A stretch of DNA of 64,000 nucleotides from Enterobacter pseudoroggenkampii (GCF_026420145.1 NZ_JAPMLV010000001.1:992001-1056000); one strand, 5' to 3'. Counted from the first letter of the stretch, positions 24,059-35,865 are shown. Notes: generated by a model not told the origin, from the sequence alone. Numbers and translations: made by a program.

Positions 24059-24595
24059 ATGACGTATCAACAAGCTGGACGCATTGCGGTCTTAAAACGT
24101 ATTGCTGGCTGGGTGATTTTTATTCCTGCCGTCATTTCTACGCTGATTTCTGTACTCAAATTTATGTACGATCACAGCGAAAAACAGCCGGGTATCAATG
24201 CGGTAATGCTTGATTTCGCTCATGTCATGATTGAGATGATGCGTTTTAATACGCCATTTTTGAATATCTTCTGGTTTAACTCACCCACCCCGGATTTTCA
24301 TCAACAGCTGAATATCGGCTTCTGGGTGATATACGCCCTGATCTTTGTTGCGCTGGCACTGCAGGCCTCTGGCGCGAGAATGAGCCGCCAGACGCGCTTT
24401 TTACGCGAAGGCGTTGAGGATCAGTTGATTCTTGAGCAGGCCAAAGGCCCGGAAGGCATGAGTCGGGAGCAGATCGAATCCCGTATTGTTGTGCCGCGTC
24501 ACACCATTTTCCTGCAAATTTTCCCGCTCTATATCCTTCCCGTAATCATCATTGTGGCGGGATACTTCTTCTTCTCACTGCTCGGTTTTCTGTAA
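24059..24595 (+). CDS. yniB: YniB inner membrane protein of unknown function
   Basis: The 178-residue protein has three clear hydrophobic segments (about residues 13-36, 86-105, 150-176), with a soluble stretch GARMSRQTRFLREGVEDQLILEQAKGPEGMSREQIESRIVVPRH between the second and third. It matches E. coli YniB in length and in the opening MTYQQAGRIAVLKRIAGW. No function is known. GAAGAGGAACTG precedes the ATG. Its 3' end faces yniA across a 36-base gap containing a hairpin. Confidence 0.93.
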   Translation: MTYQQAGRIAVLKRIAGWVIFIPAVISTLISVLKFMYDHSEKQPGINAVMLDFAHVMIEMMRFNTPFLNIFWFNSPTPDFHQQLNIGFWVIYALIFVALALQASGARMSRQTRFLREGVEDQLILEQAKGPEGMSREQIESRIVVPRHTIFLQIFPLYILPVIIIVAGYFFFSLLGFL

Positions 24596-24602
24596 GCGAT
24601 AA

Positions 24603-24622
24603 GGGTGGCGGCAAGGCCACCC
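24603..24622. terminator. Hairpin between convergent yniB and yniA
   Basis: GGGTGGC and GCCACCC form a perfect 7-bp stem with a 6-base loop. It has no T-run, so termination is weak or it protects the mRNA ends. Confidence 0.45.
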
Positions 24623-24631
24623 GTTCGCGTC

Positions 24632-25492
24632 TCAGGCGGCAAGCATGCGCTCAAGCGCCCGCTGGGCGTTAACCAGGTGTTCTCCGCCAAAAAGAATGGC
24701 GCGGTTCATCAGCGTATAAAGCTGATACACCGGCTGGCGGTCGAGGAAGCCGGGCGGCAGGGGAGAAACAGACTGGTATCCGTCGTATATTTGCGGCGGC
24801 TGCTCCGGATGAAGCGGCAGCATGGCAAGATCGCACTCTCTGTCACCCCAGTAGCAGGCCGGGTCGAAGATGTAGGGGCCGTTGGGACCCAGCGCGCAGT
24901 TATCGGACCACAAATCGCCGTGAAGCAGAGACGCCTGGGGTTGGTGGGAGGCCAGACGCTGTTGAACGTGCTCGACGATGGCATCAATATTGCCAAATTC
25001 CAGCCCTTTCTCGGCGGCCAGCTCAAGCTGCCAGCCAATGCGCTGCTCGGCAAAAAATGTCGACCAGCGACGCTGCCAGGCGTTGGGCTGTGGCGTGGTA
25101 GAGAGATCGTTGTCAAAATCGAGACCAAACTGCGGCTGGTCGCTCCATTGATGGAGGCGCGCTAACTGTTGGCCGAGGATAAACGCATTATGGGCATCCA
25201 GCGGTCGGGCGGGGAGATATTCCATGACCAGAAAACTGTAATCGCGGTCGCTACCGACGGCCAGCACCTGCGGGACCGTCACCGTTTTACTGCGCGACAA
25301 CAGCTCCAGTTGGTCGGCTTCGGCGGTAAAGATCGGAAGCAGTTCTCGCTCATCGCACTTAACGAAAAGATCGCGTCCTGCGTAGCGTAAATGCCACGCG
25401 GCGTGGATCTCACCGCCTGGCAGTTCGTTACGCAGTTCAATTTCACCTTCACCCAGCTGCTCACGTAAAAGATGACTGATAGCCTGCCACAT
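24632..25492 (-). CDS. yniA: Fructosamine kinase family protein YniA
   Basis: The 286-residue protein has the aminoglycoside-phosphotransferase/fructosamine-3-kinase fold: the catalytic loop is LLHGDLWSDNCAL (Asp in HGD), the metal-binding DFG-equivalent is IFDPACYWGDRECDLAML, and the ATP lysine is expected in DLFVKCDE. Eukaryotic relatives deglycate proteins by phosphorylating fructosamines; the bacterial substrate is not fixed. GGGAGAGACAAC precedes the ATG. It follows ydiZ in the same direction with a 105-base gap. Confidence 0.94.
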   Translation of the reverse strand: MWQAISHLLREQLGEGEIELRNELPGGEIHAAWHLRYAGRDLFVKCDERELLPIFTAEADQLELLSRSKTVTVPQVLAVGSDRDYSFLVMEYLPARPLDAHNAFILGQQLARLHQWSDQPQFGLDFDNDLSTTPQPNAWQRRWSTFFAEQRIGWQLELAAEKGLEFGNIDAIVEHVQQRLASHQPQASLLHGDLWSDNCALGPNGPYIFDPACYWGDRECDLAMLPLHPEQPPQIYDGYQSVSPLPPGFLDRQPVYQLYTLMNRAILFGGEHLVNAQRALERMLAA

Positions 25493-25597
25493 GTTGTCTC
25501 TCCCATGTTGTCTGCCAGATCATAAAGTTAGCGCATAATGGCGGTAAAAAAATACGAACTAACGCACACCTGAGCGGTTTAAATTCATACAGCGCAC

Positions 25598-25888
25598 TTA
25601 TTGTTCTTTTTTCCGCCAGCTTTCCCAGGTATCCACGTCAATTTCGGCAGGCTTGTCGGTCACGCTCTCTACCAGACTGGCGGCCAGCGCATGAACCTCT
25701 TCCTGGCTCAGGGCGCCGATGAGACCAAATGCCAGGGTGCCTAAATCATGAATATTGCCCTCGTCATCCGTGAGCGTGAGGAGAAAATTAGCCCGGGTGA
25801 AGGCGTTGTTGAGCTCATTCAGCTCGGTCAGCGATGCTTCATGAAGGTTGATGGTCACGACGTAACGTGTGATGTCACCACTGCTCAT
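25598..25888 (-). CDS. ydiZ: YdiZ, conserved protein of unknown function
   Basis: The 96-residue protein equals E. coli YdiZ in length and opens MSSGDITRYVVTINLHEASLTELNELNNAFTRA. No membrane segments or catalytic motifs are evident; a beta-alpha pattern and the acidic loop TLTDDEGNIHDLGTL are the main visible features. GAGGTGAATT is the ribosome-binding site. It lies between pfkB and yniA, transcribed the same way, 105 bases after pfkB, so readthrough from pfkB is possible. Confidence 0.9.
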   Translation of the reverse strand: MSSGDITRYVVTINLHEASLTELNELNNAFTRANFLLTLTDDEGNIHDLGTLAFGLIGALSQEEVHALAASLVESVTDKPAEIDVDTWESWRKKEQ

Positions 25889-25962
25889 AATTCACCTCAT
25901 TGTTATCATGGAAGTTTTCTTAGCATAGTCGATAGTTTGCGTTTGGCGACTCAGAGCGGACA

Positions 25963-25988
25963 TTCCCCTCCGTAAAGACGAAGGGGAA
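25963..25988 (-). other. Hairpin after pfkB
   Basis: TTCCCCT and AGGGGAA form a 7-bp stem with a 12-base loop, 5 bases after the pfkB stop. No T-run follows in the pfkB direction, so partial readthrough into ydiZ is likely. Confidence 0.45.
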
Positions 25989-25993
25989 AGGCG

Positions 25994-26926
25994 TTAATTT
26001 CGGGACAGGTAATCGACGATTTTTTGCGTATCGGCAAGTGAGCAGAGACGCGTGCCCTGATTGATAGTTGCGGCGCTACCCGCCGCCACGCCGTAGCGCG
26101 TCATTTCCAGCAGAGACGCGCCCTGCGCCAGTTTTAGCGTCATCGCGCCCACCATGCTATCGCCCGCACCAACCGTGCTCTGGCTCTTCATCGGCGGTGG
26201 GACAACCTGAAAGGACGACGTTTCATCGACGGCCAGCGCCCCCTGAGGACCAAGGGAAACGACTACGCGTCGCGCTTTGCCGCTGCGTACCAGCTCCTGC
26301 GCGGCGGTGCGAACATCATCAGGCTGCGTCAGTTCGCGGTTGACCAGCGCGCTTAACTCTTTCTGGTTGGGTTTGACCAGCTCAAGATTGCCCGGCACCA
26401 GGGCCGCCTGCAGGGCCTCGCCGCTGCTGTCGACAATGCAGCGGATGCCGCGTTTCTGTACCGCCTGAATCAGCGCCGTTAATTTTTCCGTGCTGACGCC
26501 GGGCGGCAGGCTGCCGCTTACCACCAGCAGCGCGCCGCTTTCTATCGTCAGCACTTTCTCTTCAAGCTGACGAAACTCGTTATCGCTGAGTTTCGCGCCC
26601 GGCATGACAAAACGGTACTGCTCGCCGCTGGACTCCACGTGGACATGCAGGTTTTGCCGCGTCCAGTCTTTGGCCTCGACGGTCTCTACGGCTACCTGTT
26701 CATCTGCCAGCAGAGAGACCAGGTGTTCACCGGTGGCACCGCCTGCGGGGAAAATTGCGGTGGCTTTGCCCCCGAGGTGGGTAATAGCGCGCGCCACGTT
26801 GATCCCGCCGCCGCCGGGCTCGAAGACCGGAGCGCTACAGCGCAATTTACCTTCCGGGTAAATCTGCGGCGTCAGGGTGGCGGAATCCAGGGAAGGGGAG
26901 AGCGTCAGGGTATAGATAGAAACCAT
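25994..26926 (-). CDS. pfkB: 6-phosphofructokinase II
   Basis: The 310-residue PfkB/ribokinase-family enzyme phosphorylates fructose-6-phosphate to fructose-1,6-bisphosphate; in E. coli it is the minor isoenzyme. Signatures are EPGGGGINVARAITHLGG (PfkB signature 1) and the catalytic TVGAGDSMVGAM with Asp256-type base (signature 2); KPNQKEL supplies substrate contacts. ATG 26926 is chosen because GGAGG is 5 bases upstream, whereas the adjacent upstream ATG 26929 is only 2 bases from it. E. coli PfkB has 309 residues. Confidence 0.97.
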   Translation of the reverse strand: MVSIYTLTLSPSLDSATLTPQIYPEGKLRCSAPVFEPGGGGINVARAITHLGGKATAIFPAGGATGEHLVSLLADEQVAVETVEAKDWTRQNLHVHVESSGEQYRFVMPGAKLSDNEFRQLEEKVLTIESGALLVVSGSLPPGVSTEKLTALIQAVQKRGIRCIVDSSGEALQAALVPGNLELVKPNQKELSALVNRELTQPDDVRTAAQELVRSGKARRVVVSLGPQGALAVDETSSFQVVPPPMKSQSTVGAGDSMVGAMTLKLAQGASLLEMTRYGVAAGSAATINQGTRLCSLADTQKIVDYLSRN

Positions 26927-27103
26927 CATTACCTCCTTTTAGTATGGGTTCTTATTAGCCTGGCACCATTTGACAGGAAGGCAATGTAAATAACAGTATG
27001 ATTTTAAATATGAATACTGACAAAAAGTGAGGCGGGGTATATATAAAATAAAACGCTTTTTGAGATCGTTCTTATTCAAAAAATGAAATAAGAAAACATT
27101 GCT

Positions 27104-27217
27104 ATGTTATTTGCGGCTTTTTATAATTTGTTACCTTTCTCTGGACGCCTTGTCATTGATCCTCAAGAAAGATTCCGGGACCGTGTGGTCTCTTTTTTTG
27201 TTGTACGGACTCCTTAA
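27104..27217 (+). CDS. Putative 37-codon leader ORF before ydiY
   Basis: ATG 27104 opens a 37-codon frame that ends with TAA 27215-27217, 4 bases before the ydiY ATG. The predicted peptide begins MLFAAFYNLLPFSG and ends VVSFFVVRTP. Its coding sequence runs through the terminator-like hairpin at 27177-27199, so ribosomes translating it would melt that structure, which is the arrangement of a transcription attenuator. The upstream AAGAAAA is a weak ribosome-binding site. I do not recognise the peptide and it may be fortuitous; the inference rests only on geometry. Confidence 0.35.
   Translation: MLFAAFYNLLPFSGRLVIDPQERFRDRVVSFFVVRTP
27177..27199 (+). terminator. Terminator-like hairpin in the ydiY leader
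   Basis: GGGACC and GGTCTC pair (one G-U) around a GTGT loop, followed immediately by seven T. It lies upstream of the ydiY start (27222), so if it works it would reduce transcription into ydiY unless overcome. Confidence 0.6.
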
Positions 27218-27221
27218 TAAA

Positions 27222-27980
27222 ATGAAGCTTTTAAAGACAGTGCCCGCTGCACTGATGCTGGCGGGTGGCGTGTTTGCGGCTATGAACGCGACCGCTGATG
27301 ATACCGTTTTTACTGTCATGGACGATCCTTCCACCGCGAAAAAACCGTTTGAAGGTAACCTCAACGCCGGGTACCTGGCACAATCCGGTAACACGAAAAG
27401 CTCTTCTCTGACGGCGGACAGTACGCTCACCTGGTACGGCAACACCACCGCCTGGTCTCTGTGGGGTAATGCCAGCAACACTTCCGCAAATGACGAACGT
27501 TCTTCCGAGAAATATGCGGTAGGCGGACGTAGCCGTTACAACATGACCGACTATGACTACCTGTTTGGACAGGCAAGCTGGTTAACCGACCGTTACAACG
27601 GTTATCGCCAGCGTGATGTGTTCACCGCCGGTTATGGTCGCCAGTTCCTGAACGGTCCGGTACACAGCCTCCGTTTTGAATTCGGTCCGGGTGTGCGTTA
27701 TGACGAGTACACCAATGGCGATACCAAAACTCAACCGCTCGGTTACGCTTCCGGTACCTATGCCTGGCAGATGACTGATAACACCAAATTTACCCAGGGT
27801 GTTTCCGTATTTGGTGCCGACGACACGACGCTGAACTCTGAGACGGCGCTGAACGTGGCTATCAACGAACACTTTGGTCTGAAAGTGGCCTACAACGTGA
27901 CCTGGAACTCTTCACCACCAGAAACCGCGCCGGATCATACCGACCGCAGAACCACGGTTTCACTGGGTTACAGAATGTAA
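27222..27980 (+). CDS. ydiY: YdiY, DUF481-family outer-membrane beta-barrel protein
   Basis: The 252-residue protein has a signal peptide (residues 1-25, cleaved near NATA-DD). The rest is aromatic-rich alternating beta sequence (WYGNTTAWSLWGNASNTSANDERSSEKYAVGGRSRYNM) ending in an aromatic-proximal YRM, consistent with a small outer-membrane barrel of the DUF481/salt-induced family. Its role is unknown; E. coli ydiY has been reported as acid inducible. I choose ATG 27222 for agreement with E. coli (252) and the signal peptide. No strong ribosome-binding site precedes it, which is notable given the leader ORF ending 4 bases upstream. Confidence 0.92.
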   Translation: MKLLKTVPAALMLAGGVFAAMNATADDTVFTVMDDPSTAKKPFEGNLNAGYLAQSGNTKSSSLTADSTLTWYGNTTAWSLWGNASNTSANDERSSEKYAVGGRSRYNMTDYDYLFGQASWLTDRYNGYRQRDVFTAGYGRQFLNGPVHSLRFEFGPGVRYDEYTNGDTKTQPLGYASGTYAWQMTDNTKFTQGVSVFGADDTTLNSETALNVAINEHFGLKVAYNVTWNSSPPETAPDHTDRRTTVSLGYRM

Positions 27981-27986
27981 TAAAAG

Positions 27987-28016
27987 CGGGCCGATGTTGC
28001 TGTCGGCCCGTTTATT
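27987..28016 (+). terminator. Terminator of ydiY
   Basis: CGGGCCGA and TCGGCCCG form a perfect 8-bp stem with an 8-base loop, followed by TTTATT, 6 bases after the ydiY stop. Confidence 0.88.
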
Positions 28017-28060
28017 GTCTGTGGCTATTTGACGTCCCTTCTGATGACCTGTCTTCGCCC

Positions 28061-28168
28061 CTAGCCCCAAATCATTGCCGCCCAACGGAGTAGCAGCATT
28101 GCGCCGCAGATGGCAATCAGCACCAGCACCATTTTCCAGTGTTTTACGGCAAATCGTTTTGTTGGCAT
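28061..28168 (-). CDS. yniD: YniD small membrane protein
   Basis: This 35-residue protein, below usual ORF size cut-offs, begins MPTKRFAVKHWKMV and ends in LLLRWAAMIWG. It has a basic N-terminus and a single hydrophobic helix (residues 13-33), fitting an inner-membrane insertion. It is almost identical to the verified E. coli small protein YniD as I remember it. An AAGGAT precedes the ATG by 8 bases on the minus strand. Function unknown. Confidence 0.85.
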   Translation of the reverse strand: MPTKRFAVKHWKMVLVLIAICGAMLLLRWAAMIWG

Positions 28169-28266
28169 AACCTAATCCTTGTTCGTTGATACCCACAGTC
28201 TACCAAACAGGGCCGAAATATGCCCCTTCTCGGGATCGATTGGGTTATGCCAGCATAGGGTTCGGC

Positions 28267-28359
28267 TCAGAACCAGTGGAATCGTTCGGCGAGAATCAAC
28301 AATAAACCTGTGGCGGAAAGGACATTCAATATCACAACCGTTCTGCTGGATACGTTCAT
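28267..28359 (-). CDS. YncL-like 30-residue membrane protein
   Basis: The ORF encodes 30 residues: a MNVSSRTVV N-terminus, a hydrophobic stretch (residues 8-24) and an aromatic end, RFHWF. The first nine residues match the E. coli stress-induced small protein YncL and the rest has the same pattern, so I call it YncL-like. AAGGTG stands 7 bases before the ATG. In K-12 yncL is not next to yniD as far as I recall, so the position here is of interest. Confidence 0.7.
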   Translation of the reverse strand: MNVSSRTVVILNVLSATGLLLILAERFHWF

Positions 28360-28681
28360 GGTATGCACCTTTGGGTTTAAGGACCTGTTCAAGAGTAGCT
28401 CAGCATCTTCGAAATGCGAGCGCAGGGGAGAAGCAACCCGCAAATTCGTACGAAAGTGCCAGCCCATCAATCTGGCCGCAGAGGGTGCAATCTCCTTTGC
28501 GTTAGTGTTAACATTACGTCGCTTGCCGTAAATCCACATTAATCTGAATTCGGCAGGTGAATGATGACGAACCAATTTGACGATTGTTGGTCAGATGGTG
28601 TCGTAATCTATTGTCAAATCACGATTATTTTCTTTGTATATGCTCTTATGTGTGGGGCATCACTGCAAATAAGGATATAAA
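28360..28681. promoter_or_regulatory. thrS leader and upstream spacer with translational operator
   Basis: This 322-base region holds no gene. Its last about 110 bases correspond to the thrS mRNA leader. At 28640-28660 ATGCTC pairs with GGGCAT around a 9-base loop containing UGU; this is the domain-2 hairpin that imitates the tRNA-Thr anticodon arm and is bound by threonyl-tRNA synthetase. The segment GACGATTGTTGGTCAGATGG at 28578-28597 belongs to the upstream tRNA-like arm (domain 4). The ribosome-binding site AAGGA lies at 28671-28675. Autoregulation by this device is established in E. coli. Confidence 0.8.
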
Positions 28682-30610
28682 ATGCCTGTAATTACTCTTC
28701 CTGATGGCAGTCAACGCCATTTCGACCGTGCTGTTAGCCCAATGGATGTTGCCCTGGACATTGGTCCTGGTCTCGCGAAAGCGACTATCGCTGGCCGTGT
28801 GAACGGTGAGCTGGTGGATGCCTCCGATCTGATCGAAAACGATGCGACGCTTGCCATCATCACCGCGAAAGACGAAGAAGGTCTGGAGATCATTCGTCAC
28901 TCCTGCGCGCACCTGTTAGGCCATGCCATCAAACAGCTGTGGCCAAACACCAAAATGGCGATCGGTCCGGTTATCGACAACGGTTTCTACTACGACGTTG
29001 ACCTCGACCACACCCTGACTCAGGAAGATATCGACGCGCTCGAAAAACGCATGCACGAGCTCGCCGAAACCAACTATGACGTCATCAAGAAGAAAGTCAG
29101 CTGGCACGAAGCGCGTGAAACCTTCGTGAAGCGCGGCGAGAGCTACAAGGTCTCTATTCTTGACGAAAACATTTCGCATGATGACAAGCCTGGCTTGTAC
29201 CATCACGAAGAATACGTCGACATGTGCCGTGGACCGCACGTGCCGAACATGCGCTTCTGTCATCACTTTAAGCTGATGAAGATCGCAGGCGCCTACTGGC
29301 GTGGCGACAGCAACAACAAGATGTTGCAGCGTATTTATGGTACCGCGTGGGCCGATAAAAAAGCCCTGAACGCGTACCTGCTTCGTCTGGAAGAGGCGGC
29401 GAAGCGTGACCACCGTAAAATCGGCAAGCAGCTTGACCTGTACCACATGCAGGAAGAAGCGCCGGGTATGGTGTTCTGGCATAACGACGGGTGGACTATC
29501 TTCCGTGAACTGGAAACTTTTGTACGCTCCAAGCTGAAAGAGTACCAGTATCAGGAAGTGAAAGGCCCGTTCATGATGGACCGTGTGCTGTGGGAAAAAA
29601 CCGGCCACTGGGACAACTACAAAGATGCGATGTTCACCACCTCGTCTGAGAACCGTGAATACTGCATCAAGCCAATGAACTGCCCGGGCCACGTTCAGAT
29701 CTTCAACCAGGGTCTGAAATCCTACCGCGACCTGCCGCTGCGTATGGCGGAGTTCGGTAGCTGCCACCGTAACGAGCCATCAGGTGCGCTGCACGGTCTG
29801 ATGCGTGTTCGTGGCTTTACGCAGGATGATGCGCATATCTTCTGTACTGAAGATCAGGTCCGTGACGAAGTTAACGCCTGTATTCGTATGGTCTACGATA
29901 TGTACAGCACCTTTGGCTTCGAGAAGATCGTGGTCAAACTCTCAACGCGTCCGGAAAAACGTATCGGTAGCGATGAGACCTGGGATCGCGCAGAAGCGGA
30001 TCTCGCCGTGGCGCTGGAAGAGAACGGCATTCCGTTCGAATACCAGCTGGGCGAGGGCGCATTCTACGGTCCGAAAATTGAATTTACCCTGTATGACTGC
30101 CTCGATCGCGCATGGCAGTGCGGTACTGTACAGCTGGACTTCTCCCTGCCGCAGCGTTTAAGCGCCTCTTATGTTGGCGAAGACAACGAACGTCAGGTAC
30201 CGGTAATGATTCACCGTGCCATTCTCGGTTCTCTGGAGCGCTTCATCGGCATCCTGACCGAAGAGTTCGCCGGCTTCTTCCCAACCTGGCTTGCGCCAGT
30301 GCAGGTCGTGGTGATGAACATTACCGATTCTCAGGCGGATTACGTTAAAGAATTGACGCAGAAACTACAAAATGCGGGCATTCGCGTAAAAGCAGACTTG
30401 AGAAATGAGAAGATTGGCTTTAAAATCCGCGAGCACACTTTACGTCGTGTCCCGTATATGTTGGTCTGTGGTGATAAAGAGGTGGAAGCAGGCAAAGTTG
30501 CCGTTCGCACCCGCCGTGGTAAAGACCTGGGCAGCTTGGACGTAAGTGAAGTGATTGAGAAGCTGCAACAAGAGATTCGCAGCCGCAGTCTTCAACAACT
30601 GGAGGAATAA
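28682..30610 (+). CDS. thrS: Threonyl-tRNA synthetase
   Basis: The 642-residue class II synthetase has the same length as in E. coli. It comprises a TGS domain (1-60), an editing domain that hydrolyses Ser-tRNA-Thr (about 62-225), the catalytic core and a C-terminal anticodon-binding domain (about 535-642). Zn2+ is bound in the active site by Cys334 (NCPGHVQIF) and two histidines; motif 2 is [30 protein letters not shown]. The gene ends 3 bases before the infC start. Confidence 0.98.
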   Translation: MPVITLPDGSQRHFDRAVSPMDVALDIGPGLAKATIAGRVNGELVDASDLIENDATLAIITAKDEEGLEIIRHSCAHLLGHAIKQLWPNTKMAIGPVIDNGFYYDVDLDHTLTQEDIDALEKRMHELAETNYDVIKKKVSWHEARETFVKRGESYKVSILDENISHDDKPGLYHHEEYVDMCRGPHVPNMRFCHHFKLMKIAGAYWRGDSNNKMLQRIYGTAWADKKALNAYLLRLEEAAKRDHRKIGKQLDLYHMQEEAPGMVFWHNDGWTIFRELETFVRSKLKEYQYQEVKGPFMMDRVLWEKTGHWDNYKDAMFTTSSENREYCIKPMNCPGHVQIFNQGLKSYRDLPLRMAEFGSCHRNEPSGALHGLMRVRGFTQDDAHIFCTEDQVRDEVNACIRMVYDMYSTFGFEKIVVKLSTRPEKRIGSDETWDRAEADLAVALEENGIPFEYQLGEGAFYGPKIEFTLYDCLDRAWQCGTVQLDFSLPQRLSASYVGEDNERQVPVMIHRAILGSLERFIGILTEEFAGFFPTWLAPVQVVVMNITDSQADYVKELTQKLQNAGIRVKADLRNEKIGFKIREHTLRRVPYMLVCGDKEVEAGKVAVRTRRGKDLGSLDVSEVIEKLQQEIRSRSLQQLEE

Positions 30611-31156
<546 letters not shown>

Positions 31157-31229
31157 GGCCTTCAAGCAGCAAAATCTGTGGAGCCTTCGGGTTTCATAGG
31201 TTTTGTTCGCCTATGTTTCGTTTATTTAA

Positions 31230-31451
<222 letters not shown>

Positions 31452-31478
31452 GCCGTTAACGTTTAATTTTTTTACTAA

Positions 31479-31859
<381 letters not shown>

Positions 31860-31867
31860 GCCAGTTG

Positions 31868-31893
31868 AAAGAGGGGGCTTTGCTCCCTCTTTT
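31868..31893 (+). terminator. Terminator of the thrS-infC-rpmI-rplT unit
   Basis: AAAGAGGG and CCCTCTTTT pair around a 9-base loop, 9 bases after the rplT stop, ending in TTTTCATTT. Confidence 0.82.
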
Positions 31894-31981
31894 CATTTAA
31901 CACCATCAGAAGATTGACATTTATCCGTCCAGGCTTTTCAATAAGGTCTTAACGGTTTTTACCCAACAAGGTAACGCAAGC

Positions 31982-32026
31982 ATGAATGCTGCTATTTTCC
32001 GCTTCTTCTTTTACTTTAGCACCTGA
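31982..32026 (+). CDS. pheM: pheST leader peptide PheM
   Basis: The 14-residue leader peptide reads [14 protein letters not shown] and has five phenylalanine codons, identical to E. coli PheM. Ribosome stalling at the Phe codons when charged tRNA-Phe is scarce prevents the attenuator at 32075-32099 from forming. CAACAAGGTAACG provides a modest ribosome-binding site. Confidence 0.96.
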
Positions 32027-32074
32027 CTTCAGGAGGCTAGCGCGTGAAAGATGAAACGAAAAACAGCGCCAGAT

Positions 32075-32099
32075 AAGCCTCCCGATGGAGGCTTTTTTT
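32075..32099 (+). terminator. Attenuator of pheST
   Basis: AAGCCTCC and GGAGGCTT form an 8-bp stem with a CGAT loop followed by seven T, 48 bases after the pheM stop. The upstream CAGGAGGCTAGCG at 32030-32042 can pair with the left arm to form the antiterminator. Confidence 0.93.
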
Positions 32100-32121
32100 G
32101 TGCCTGAATTTGAGAGAATAA

Positions 32122-33147
<1,026 letters not shown>

Positions 33148-33162
33148 GGGCAGGACAGAACA

Positions 33163-35550
33163 ATGAAATTCAGTGAACTGTGGTTACGCGAGTGGGTGAA
33201 CACCACGCTGGACAGCGACGCGCTTTCTAACCAGATCACCATGGCGGGTCTGGAAGTGGACGGCGTTGAGCCGGTTTCCGGTGCCTTCAACGGCGTGGTC
33301 GTCGGCGAAGTGGTAGAGTGCGGCCAGCACCCTAACGCTGACAAACTGCGCGTAACAAAAGTGAACGTGGGCGGTGACCGTCTGCTGGATATCGTCTGCG
33401 GTGCGCCAAACTGCCGTCAGGGCCTGAAGGTGGCCGTGGCGACCGTCGGTGCGGTGCTGCCGGGCGATTTCAAAATTAAAGCGGCTAAGCTGCGCGGCGA
33501 GCCGTCTGAAGGCATGCTGTGCTCCTTCTCCGAGCTGGGTATTTCCGACGACCACAACGGCATCATTGAGCTGCCGCTGGATGCGCCAGTCGGCACCGAT
33601 ATCCGTGAGTACCTGAAGCTTGATGACAACACCATCGAAATCAGCGTCACGCCAAACCGTGCCGACTGCTTAGGGATCATCGGCGTGGCGCGCGATGTTG
33701 CCGTGCTGAACCAGACCGAACTGAACGCGCCGGACATTGTGCCGGTTGAAGCGACCATCAGTGACGTGCTGCCTATTCAGGTTGACGCTGCGGATGCCTG
33801 CCCGCGCTACCTCGGTCGCGTGGTGAAAGGCATTAACGTAAAAGCGGCAACCCCGCTGTGGATGAAAGAGAAGCTGCGTCGCTGCGGTATCCGCTCTATC
33901 GACGCCGTGGTTGACGTGACTAACTACGTTCTGCTGGAGCTGGGCCAGCCAATGCACGCGTTCGATAAAGATCGTATCGACGGCGGCATCGTTGTGCGCA
34001 TGGCGAAAGAGGGTGAAACCCTGGTTCTGCTGGACGGCAGCGAAGCGAAACTGAACGCCGACACCCTGGTGATTGCTGACCACAGCAAAGCGCTGGCAAT
34101 GGGCGGTATCTTCGGGGGCGAGCATTCAGGCGTGAACGACGAGACGCAAAACGTCCTGCTGGAATGCGCGTTCTTCAGCCCGCTCTCTATCACCGGTCGC
34201 GCACGCCGTCACGGCCTGCACACCGATGCCTCTCACCGCTACGAGCGCGGCGTTGACCCGGCGCTGCAGTACAAAGCGATGGAACGTGCGACTCGCCTGC
34301 TGATCGACATCTGCGGCGGTGAAGCGGGCCCGGTTATCGACGTCACCCACGAAGCGACACTGCCGAAGCGTGCCACCATTACCCTGCGCCGCAGCAAGCT
34401 GGATCGCCTGATTGGCCATCACGTTGCCGATGCGCAGGTGACCGACATCCTGACGCGTCTGGGCTGCGAAGTGACCGAAGGCCAGGACGAGTGGAAAGCC
34501 GTTGCGCCATCATGGCGTTTCGACATGGAAATTGAAGAAGATCTGGTGGAAGAAGTGGCCCGCGTTTACGGCTATAACAACATCCCTGACGAGCCTGTCC
34601 AGGCAGGTCTGGTGATGGGCACCCACCGTGAAGCCGACCTGTCCCTGAAGCGTGTGAAAACCATGCTGAATGACAAAGGCTACCAGGAAGTGATCACCTA
34701 CAGCTTTGTGGATCCAAAGCTGCAGCAGCTGATCCACCCGGGCCAGGAGGCGCTGATCCTGCCAAGCCCAATCTCCAGCGAAATGTCCGCGATGCGTCTG
34801 TCTCTGTGGACGGGCCTGCTGGGCACTGTCGTTTATAACCAGAATCGTCAGCAAAACCGCGTGCGAATTTTCGAAAGCGGTTTGCGCTTTGTACCGGATA
34901 ATCAGGCAAATTTAGGCATCCGTCAGGATCTCATGCTGGCTGGCGTCATCAGCGGCAACCGCTATGAAGAGCACTGGGACCTGGCAAAAGGCACGGTTGA
35001 TTTCTACGATATGAAGGGCGATCTGGAAGCAATTCTGGATCTGACCGGTAAATTATCTGAAATTGAATTCCGCGCAGAAGCCATCCCGGCACTGCATCCG
35101 GGCCAGAGCGCAGCTATCTATTTAGACGGCAAACGCGTTGGTTTTATTGGAGTTGTTCACCCTGAGCTGGAGCGCAAGCTGGACCTGAACGGCCGTACCA
35201 TCGTGTTCGAGCTGGAATGGAACCCGGTGGCTGACCGCGTTATTCCTCAGGCTCAGGACGTCTCCCGCTTCCCGGCAAACCGCCGTGATATCGCGGTTGT
35301 GGTCGCGGAAAATGTGCCCGCAGCAGATATTTTGGCCGAATGTAAGAAAGTTGGCGTAAATCAGGTAGTTGGCGTAAACTTATTTGACGTGTACCGCGGC
35401 AAGGGCGTAGCAGAAGGTTTCAAGAGCCTCGCTATTAGCCTTATCCTTCAGGATACCAGCCGTACACTCGAAGAAGAGGAGATTGCCGCTACCGTCGCCA
35501 AATGTGTAGAGGCATTAAAAGAGCGATTCCAGGCATCATTGAGGGATTGA
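33163..35550 (+). CDS. pheT: Phenylalanyl-tRNA synthetase beta subunit
   Basis: The 795-residue beta subunit contains an OB-fold tRNA-binding domain (about 40-150: [25 protein letters not shown]), the B3/B4 editing domain (about 210-390), B5 (about 400-475), a catalytic-like domain and the C-terminal ferredoxin-fold anticodon-binding domain (about 700-795, [22 protein letters not shown]). Length equals E. coli. IhfA begins 4 bases after its stop. Confidence 0.98.
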   Translation: MKFSELWLREWVNTTLDSDALSNQITMAGLEVDGVEPVSGAFNGVVVGEVVECGQHPNADKLRVTKVNVGGDRLLDIVCGAPNCRQGLKVAVATVGAVLPGDFKIKAAKLRGEPSEGMLCSFSELGISDDHNGIIELPLDAPVGTDIREYLKLDDNTIEISVTPNRADCLGIIGVARDVAVLNQTELNAPDIVPVEATISDVLPIQVDAADACPRYLGRVVKGINVKAATPLWMKEKLRRCGIRSIDAVVDVTNYVLLELGQPMHAFDKDRIDGGIVVRMAKEGETLVLLDGSEAKLNADTLVIADHSKALAMGGIFGGEHSGVNDETQNVLLECAFFSPLSITGRARRHGLHTDASHRYERGVDPALQYKAMERATRLLIDICGGEAGPVIDVTHEATLPKRATITLRRSKLDRLIGHHVADAQVTDILTRLGCEVTEGQDEWKAVAPSWRFDMEIEEDLVEEVARVYGYNNIPDEPVQAGLVMGTHREADLSLKRVKTMLNDKGYQEVITYSFVDPKLQQLIHPGQEALILPSPISSEMSAMRLSLWTGLLGTVVYNQNRQQNRVRIFESGLRFVPDNQANLGIRQDLMLAGVISGNRYEEHWDLAKGTVDFYDMKGDLEAILDLTGKLSEIEFRAEAIPALHPGQSAAIYLDGKRVGFIGVVHPELERKLDLNGRTIVFELEWNPVADRVIPQAQDVSRFPANRRDIAVVVAENVPAADILAECKKVGVNQVVGVNLFDVYRGKGVAEGFKSLAISLILQDTSRTLEEEEIAATVAKCVEALKERFQASLRD

Positions 35551-35554
35551 ACCT

Positions 35555-35854
35555 ATGGCGCTTACAAAAGCTGAAATGTCAGAATATCTGTTTGATAAGC
35601 TTGGGCTTAGCAAACGGGATGCCAAAGAGCTGGTAGAGCTGTTTTTCGAAGAGATCCGTCGTGCTCTGGAAAATGGTGAGCAGGTAAAACTCTCCGGTTT
35701 TGGCAATTTTGATTTGCGAGACAAAAACCAACGTCCGGGCCGCAACCCGAAGACGGGGGAAGATATTCCCATTACAGCCCGCCGCGTGGTGACCTTCAGA
35801 CCCGGCCAGAAGTTAAAAAGCCGTGTCGAAAACGCAACGCCCAAAGCAGAGTAA
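35555..35854 (+). CDS. ihfA: Integration host factor alpha subunit
   Basis: The 99-residue DNABII protein forms the IHF heterodimer with IhfB and bends DNA at specific sites. The minor-groove arm [25 protein letters not shown] carries the intercalating proline in RPGRNP. GAACCT and the pheT stop are immediately upstream; E. coli also has promoters inside pheT, not resolved here. The protein is the same length as E. coli IhfA. Confidence 0.98.
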   Translation: MALTKAEMSEYLFDKLGLSKRDAKELVELFFEEIRRALENGEQVKLSGFGNFDLRDKNQRPGRNPKTGEDIPITARRVVTFRPGQKLKSRVENATPKAE

Positions 35855-35865
35855 TATGAACTAAC

